This document shows, piece after piece, positions 34,135 to 37,164 of a stretch of DNA of 37,164 bases. Each line of letters opens with the position of its first letter. The stretch's first letter is position 1. The notes beneath the pieces are model-generated. The model saw nothing but the letters and a program-made list of their open reading frames with translations, ran no database searches and was not told the DNA's origin. The translations under genes and the position numbers were made by a program. The stretch is from Candidatus Hydrogenedentota bacterium (GTDB lineage: Bacteria; Hydrogenedentota; Hydrogenedentia; Hydrogenedentales; CAIZGN01), in assembly GCA_903932505.1 (NCBI GenBank), contig CAIZGN010000513.1:1-37164 (forward strand). Reading direction: 5' to 3'.

Positions 34135-35265
34135 ATGATTACAAAGATGCTGTTGGGTACGCTCGTTATGACCTCAGGGCTTGCCGCCACCCAGGAAAAT
34201 GTCCCCTCCTCTAAACAGGTCATCGTGTATCGGGAGGCCGGGCGTTTTGGCGGATGGCCCGCCAATCACGGCATCTGGATCTGGGGTCAGGAAATCGTCG
34301 TCGGATTCAGTCGGGGTTATTACAAGGATCTCGGCCCCGAGCGCCACAACATTGATCGGGAAAAGCCGGAGGAACACCTGCTCGCGCGCAGTCTTGATGG
34401 CGGCGAGACCTGGACTATCGAAAATCCTGCTGAAAAGGGCACCTTGCTTCCCCAAGGCGCCATGTTACATGGCAAAGAACTCCCCGGAGTACCCATCCCC
34501 GAAGCAAGCGATTGTCCCGGCGGTATTGATTTCACCCACCCGGATTTTGCGATGACCGTGCGGATGTCGGCGGTGGACAAAGGCCCCTCGCGCTTCTATT
34601 ATTCCTACGACCGCGCAAAAACCTGGCGCGGCCCCTACAAGCTGCCCCTCTTCGACCAGCAGGGCATCGCGGGCCGCACGGACTATGTCGTCTACGACTC
34701 ACACACCTGCCTCCTCGTACTCACCGCCGCAAAGAGCAACGGCGAAGAAGGCCGTCCCCTCTGCGTGCGCACCACGGACGGTGGAAAAACCTGGGCCTTC
34801 GTTTCGTGGATCGGCCCGGAACCTTCCGGCTATGCCATCATGCCCTCCACCGTCCGACTTTCCGGCTCGGGCCTGCTCACCGCCATCCGCCGACGCGACG
34901 GCGAGCCAAGCTGGCTCGACATCTACCGTTCCGACGACACCGGAAAGACTTGGACCTATCTCAACCGCCCCGCAGAACTCGGCGAAGGCAACCCCGCCGC
35001 CATGATTCGACTGCAGGACGGTCGGATTGCCCTCACCTACGGGGTGCGCATGAAACCCTACGGCATCCGCGCCCGCCTCAGTCGCGACGCCGGCACAACC
35101 TGGGGCCCGGAGCTAACCCTGCGCGACGATGGCGCAGGACGCGACCTGGGCTATCCACGCACCGTCCAACGGCCCGACGGAAAAATCGTCACCGTCTACT
35201 ACTTCCAGGACAACCTATCCCCGGAACGCTATATCGCCGCCACCATCTGGGATGCGCCGAAGTAG
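34135..35265 (+). CDS. secreted sialidase-fold (BNR/Asp-box) glycoside hydrolase-like protein
   Basis: 376 residues from the ATG at 34135, which follows AGGAG by 8 bases; the ORF track start 17 codons earlier has no ribosome site. A signal peptide (MITKMLLGTLVMTSGLAATQ) is followed by a six-bladed propeller with five Asp boxes: SLDGGETW, SYDRAKTW, TTDGGKTW, SDDTGKTW and SRDAGTTW. This is the layout of exo-alpha-sialidases and related hydrolases. An Arg-rich active-site triad is plausible (R in YREAGRFGG, LLTAIRRRDG and LGYPRTVQRPDG) but cannot be proven by eye. Many proteins of this class in environmental heterotrophs act on other glycans, so the substrate is open. It is followed 150 bases later by another secreted hydrolase on the same strand. 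Confidence 0.85.
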   Translation: MITKMLLGTLVMTSGLAATQENVPSSKQVIVYREAGRFGGWPANHGIWIWGQEIVVGFSRGYYKDLGPERHNIDREKPEEHLLARSLDGGETWTIENPAEKGTLLPQGAMLHGKELPGVPIPEASDCPGGIDFTHPDFAMTVRMSAVDKGPSRFYYSYDRAKTWRGPYKLPLFDQQGIAGRTDYVVYDSHTCLLVLTAAKSNGEEGRPLCVRTTDGGKTWAFVSWIGPEPSGYAIMPSTVRLSGSGLLTAIRRRDGEPSWLDIYRSDDTGKTWTYLNRPAELGEGNPAAMIRLQDGRIALTYGVRMKPYGIRARLSRDAGTTWGPELTLRDDGAGRDLGYPRTVQRPDGKIVTVYYFQDNLSPERYIAATIWDAPK

Positions 35266-35294
35266 CGCTGGACACTCCCGCCACCCAAAAGACG

Positions 35295-35325
35295 TGTCAT
35301 TTTGAGCGCAGCGAGAAATCTTGAA
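35295..35325 (+). repeat. dispersed intergenic repeat (tgtcattttgagcgcagcga type)
   Basis: TGTCATTTTGAGCGCAGCGA followed by GAAATCTTGAA lies in the gap between the two hydrolase genes. From memory, closely similar sequences recur in intergenic regions of many unrelated environmental bacteria and, when translated, give CHFERSEKS-like peptides; exactly that tail appears in a spurious ORF here. It is a non-coding repeat copy. Confidence 0.5.
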
Positions 35326-35415
35326 CCCGCACACTTGATGCAAACCCGCAATGAGTCTAAAATGTGCGAATTGTCTCCAAACCCGATGGAACGCCCATCA
35401 AGAAGGATCCCCGCG

Positions 35416-36795
35416 ATGAACCTACGAAGAACCCCAATATACTTCCTCAGCGCGCTTTGTTTGACGTGCTGCCTCTGGGGCGCTGCTACCGCCTTGGCCA
35501 CCCCTCTGGATGATTATGTAGCCAAACCGGATCCCGCTTTTGAATACTCCTTAAAGCTCACAACCGAGTCCCCCGCCTATACGACCTATGCGTATCACAT
35601 GGTCTCCCAGACCTGGCTGGACACCACAAAGGTCGACCGCCCGAAGTGGGAACACTGGCTGGTTGTGACCGTCCCCAAAGAGGTCGAGTTCAACAAGGCC
35701 TTCATGTTCATCGGCGGCGGCGGCAACCACACCGGCGAAGATGACAATGCCCCGACCGATGCGGGCCCCTTGTCCATGGTGGCGGTGCTGACCAAGACGA
35801 TCGTGGCCGAGATTAAGCAGATTCCGAACCAACCCCTGCACTTCACCGGCGAAAAGATGGAAAAATACAAGGAAAAGGGACGCGTCGAGGACGAGCTCAT
35901 CACCTACGGATGGGACAAGTTTCTCAAAGACGGTGATCCGCTCTGGTTGCCGCGTCTGCCCATGACCAAGGCCGTCGTCCGCGCGATGGACGTGATCCAA
36001 AAAGAATACCCCAAGATCGACGGATTCTTTGTGGCCGGCGGCTCGAAGCGCGGCTGGACCACTTGGACCACCGCAGCGGTCGACAAGCGGGTCGTCGGTA
36101 TCGCACCCGCAGTCATTGACGTGCTCAACATCGTGCCGTCGCTGGACAACCATTTTAACGCCTATGGCTTTTGGGCACCGGCTGTGGGCAATTACGTCGA
36201 GATGGACATCTGCTCGCGGATCCACACCCCGGAATTCGCCGAGCTGGCCAAGATCGTCGAACCCTATTCCTACCGGGATCGCTTCACCATGCCCAAGTAC
36301 ATCGTCAACGGCTCGGGCGACCAGTTCTTCCCCCCGGATTCCTGGAAATTCTATTTCAACGACCTCCCCGGCGAGAAATACCTCTGCTACGTCCCGAACA
36401 CGGATCACGGGTTGAATGCGGAAGCATACGCCAACCTCGCCTCGTTCTATTACGCCATTTTCAAGGGCACACCGCGCCCCAAATTTAGTTGGGAAAGGGC
36501 CAAGGACGGTTCCCTGAAGGTGCAGTGCGAAACCAAGCCCACCTCGGTATTGCTGTGGAAGGCGCACAATCCAAAAGCCCGCGATTTCCGTTTGGAAAGT
36601 GTCGGGAAGATCTATGAAAGCGCCCCGCTGGCGGAATCCTCCCCCGGTGTCTATGAAGCCAGCGAAAAACCTGGCGATACCGGCTGGACCGCCTTCTTCA
36701 TCGAACTCACCTTTGACAACCCCGGTTTCCCGAAACCCTTCAAGTTCACCACCGGTATCAGCATCGTGCCGGACACCTATCCCGGAAAGAAATAA
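35416..36795 (+). CDS. PhoPQ-activated pathogenicity-related type alpha/beta hydrolase, secreted
   Basis: 459 residues from the ATG at 35416, with AAGGA ten bases upstream. The 38 extra codons in the ORF track cover the intergenic repeat. The signal peptide ends near ATALA. The body matches the PqaA / PhoPQ-related family: TWLDTTKVDRPKWEHWL, FIGGGGNHTGE, GSKRGWTTWTTAAVD and NIVPSLDNHFNAYGFW. As an alpha/beta hydrolase, the nucleophile is Ser in GGSKRG, with Asp in VNGSGDQFF and His in NTDHGL. The name comes from a Salmonella gene under PhoPQ; homologues abound in free-living planctomycete-like bacteria, where the substrate is unknown. There is no PhoPQ pair here, so virulence should not be inferred. 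Confidence 0.92.
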   Translation: MNLRRTPIYFLSALCLTCCLWGAATALATPLDDYVAKPDPAFEYSLKLTTESPAYTTYAYHMVSQTWLDTTKVDRPKWEHWLVVTVPKEVEFNKAFMFIGGGGNHTGEDDNAPTDAGPLSMVAVLTKTIVAEIKQIPNQPLHFTGEKMEKYKEKGRVEDELITYGWDKFLKDGDPLWLPRLPMTKAVVRAMDVIQKEYPKIDGFFVAGGSKRGWTTWTTAAVDKRVVGIAPAVIDVLNIVPSLDNHFNAYGFWAPAVGNYVEMDICSRIHTPEFAELAKIVEPYSYRDRFTMPKYIVNGSGDQFFPPDSWKFYFNDLPGEKYLCYVPNTDHGLNAEAYANLASFYYAIFKGTPRPKFSWERAKDGSLKVQCETKPTSVLLWKAHNPKARDFRLESVGKIYESAPLAESSPGVYEASEKPGDTGWTAFFIELTFDNPGFPKPFKFTTGISIVPDTYPGKK

Positions 36796-36808
36796 TCGAG
36801 AATCACAT

Positions 36809-36839
36809 GAAGGGCGGGCGTTTCACACGCCCGCCCTTC
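36809..36839 (+). terminator. terminator hairpin after the PhoPQ-type hydrolase
   Basis: Perfect 13-bp stem GAAGGGCGGGCGT / ACGCCCGCCCTTC with a TTCAC loop, 13 bases after the stop, followed by GGCTTTTCCC. The stem is strong and the U-tract short. Confidence 0.75.
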
Positions 36840-36868
36840 GGCTTTTCCCGGTGGTGCGCAAAGCATCT

Positions 36869-37003
36869 GCTAAGGGCAGACGGTTTTTTTTGAGGCTTTT
36901 TGAGTGCGGGTGGGTTGAGGGCTGAGCATACGCGACATCCCCCCGGTGCTTTGCACCGCCCCCTTCAAAGGGGGATTGGGAACTCGCTTTCGCTTTGCTT
37001 ATG
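36869..37003 (+). repeat. tandem intergenic repeat, copy 1
   Basis: 135 bases starting GCTAAGGGCAGACGG and ending GCTTTCGCTTTGCTTATG. It contains a T-rich stretch and two small hairpins (GGTGC-TTT-GCACC at 36945-36957, and CCCCCTT/AAGGGGG). Copy 2 lies exactly 161 bases downstream with about seven differences. No gene is visible between 36796 and 37164. Confidence 0.9.
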
Positions 37004-37029
37004 ACGCGGAGGGTAAGGAAATCCTCCTT

Positions 37030-37164
37030 GCTAAGGGCAGACGGGTTTTTTTGAGGCTTTTTGAGTGCGGGTGGGTTTAGGGCTGAGCATACGCGACATC
37101 CCCCCGGTGCTTTGCACCGCCCCCTTCGAAGGGGGATTGGGAGGGTGCTTTCGCTTTGCTTATG
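37030..37164 (+). repeat. tandem intergenic repeat, copy 2 (reaches window edge)
   Basis: The same 135-base unit as copy 1, about 95% identical and without gaps. A change of A to G makes its second hairpin the perfect palindrome CCCCCTTCGAAGGGGG. The array may continue beyond the window. Confidence 0.9.

Noticed and set aside
34806-35324. 172-residue plus ORF ending in CHFERSEKS
   Set aside because: Out of frame with the sialidase; its tail is a translated intergenic repeat.
35416-36795. Reading the PhoPQ-activated-type hydrolase as a virulence factor
   Set aside because: The name is historical; no PhoPQ system or other virulence context is present and the family is common in free-living bacteria.

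Overview
This is a GC-rich bacterial chromosome segment. Genes are densely packed on both strands and stops are ordinary TAA/TAG/TGA. A TonB-dependent receptor, two Cys-lipoprotein leaders and several signal peptides point to a diderm heterotroph. The mix of PhoPQ-activated-type hydrolase, Asp-box sialidase, calcineurin-type phosphoesterase, PHP protein and many two-component genes resembles uncultured Hydrogenedentota, Planctomycetota or Lentisphaerota relatives. That placement is inference with low confidence: there is no rRNA, tRNA or marker set here. I see no phage, transposase or CRISPR array.

Layout. (1) 1-5439: the 5' end of a TonB receptor (-), uppP (+), then a minus-strand run of an M28/glutaminyl-cyclase-like membrane protein that has lost its metal ligands, a GAF histidine kinase coupled to it by ATGA, a small membrane protein, and a TPR/zinc-ribbon membrane protein whose 3' end overlaps uppP. 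(2) 5545-9403: two paralogous receiver-first histidine kinases facing each other and sharing a CTAG stop, plus a receiver lacking its phospho-Asp. (3) 9488-14229: cheW and a chemoreceptor (-), diverging from a NifA-like sigma54 activator (+). The gap between them holds a near-consensus -24/-12 promoter facing cheW, a TGT-N10-ACA dyad about 110 bp upstream of the predicted start, and a strong sigma70 promoter for the activator. (4) 14409-23665: a co-directional run of RNase D, a membrane PAS protein with a dead histidine-kinase stub, a 1576-residue protein with a DnaA-like P-loop head and a giant coiled coil, and an overlapping polytopic membrane protein. (5) 23687-30835: ilvD with its own promoter and a perfect terminator, then minus-strand genes for a DASS-type anion transporter with TrkA-C domains, a PHP protein and a secreted phosphoesterase with a HEAT-like tail. 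(6) 30895-37164: two cell-surface lipoprotein genes (-), one split by an in-frame TAG; a secreted sialidase and a PhoPQ-activated-type hydrolase (+); and a tandem 161-bp-period intergenic repeat at the right edge.

The main discovery candidates are the DnaA-like/coiled-coil protein with its membrane neighbours (region 4), and the self-contained sigma54 circuit that appears to drive a chemoreceptor (region 3). A recurring theme is the degenerate signalling or enzyme domain: M28-like without metal ligands, receiver without Asp, HisKA without His or ATPase, and a sigma54 activator with GAFTHA in place of GAFTGA.
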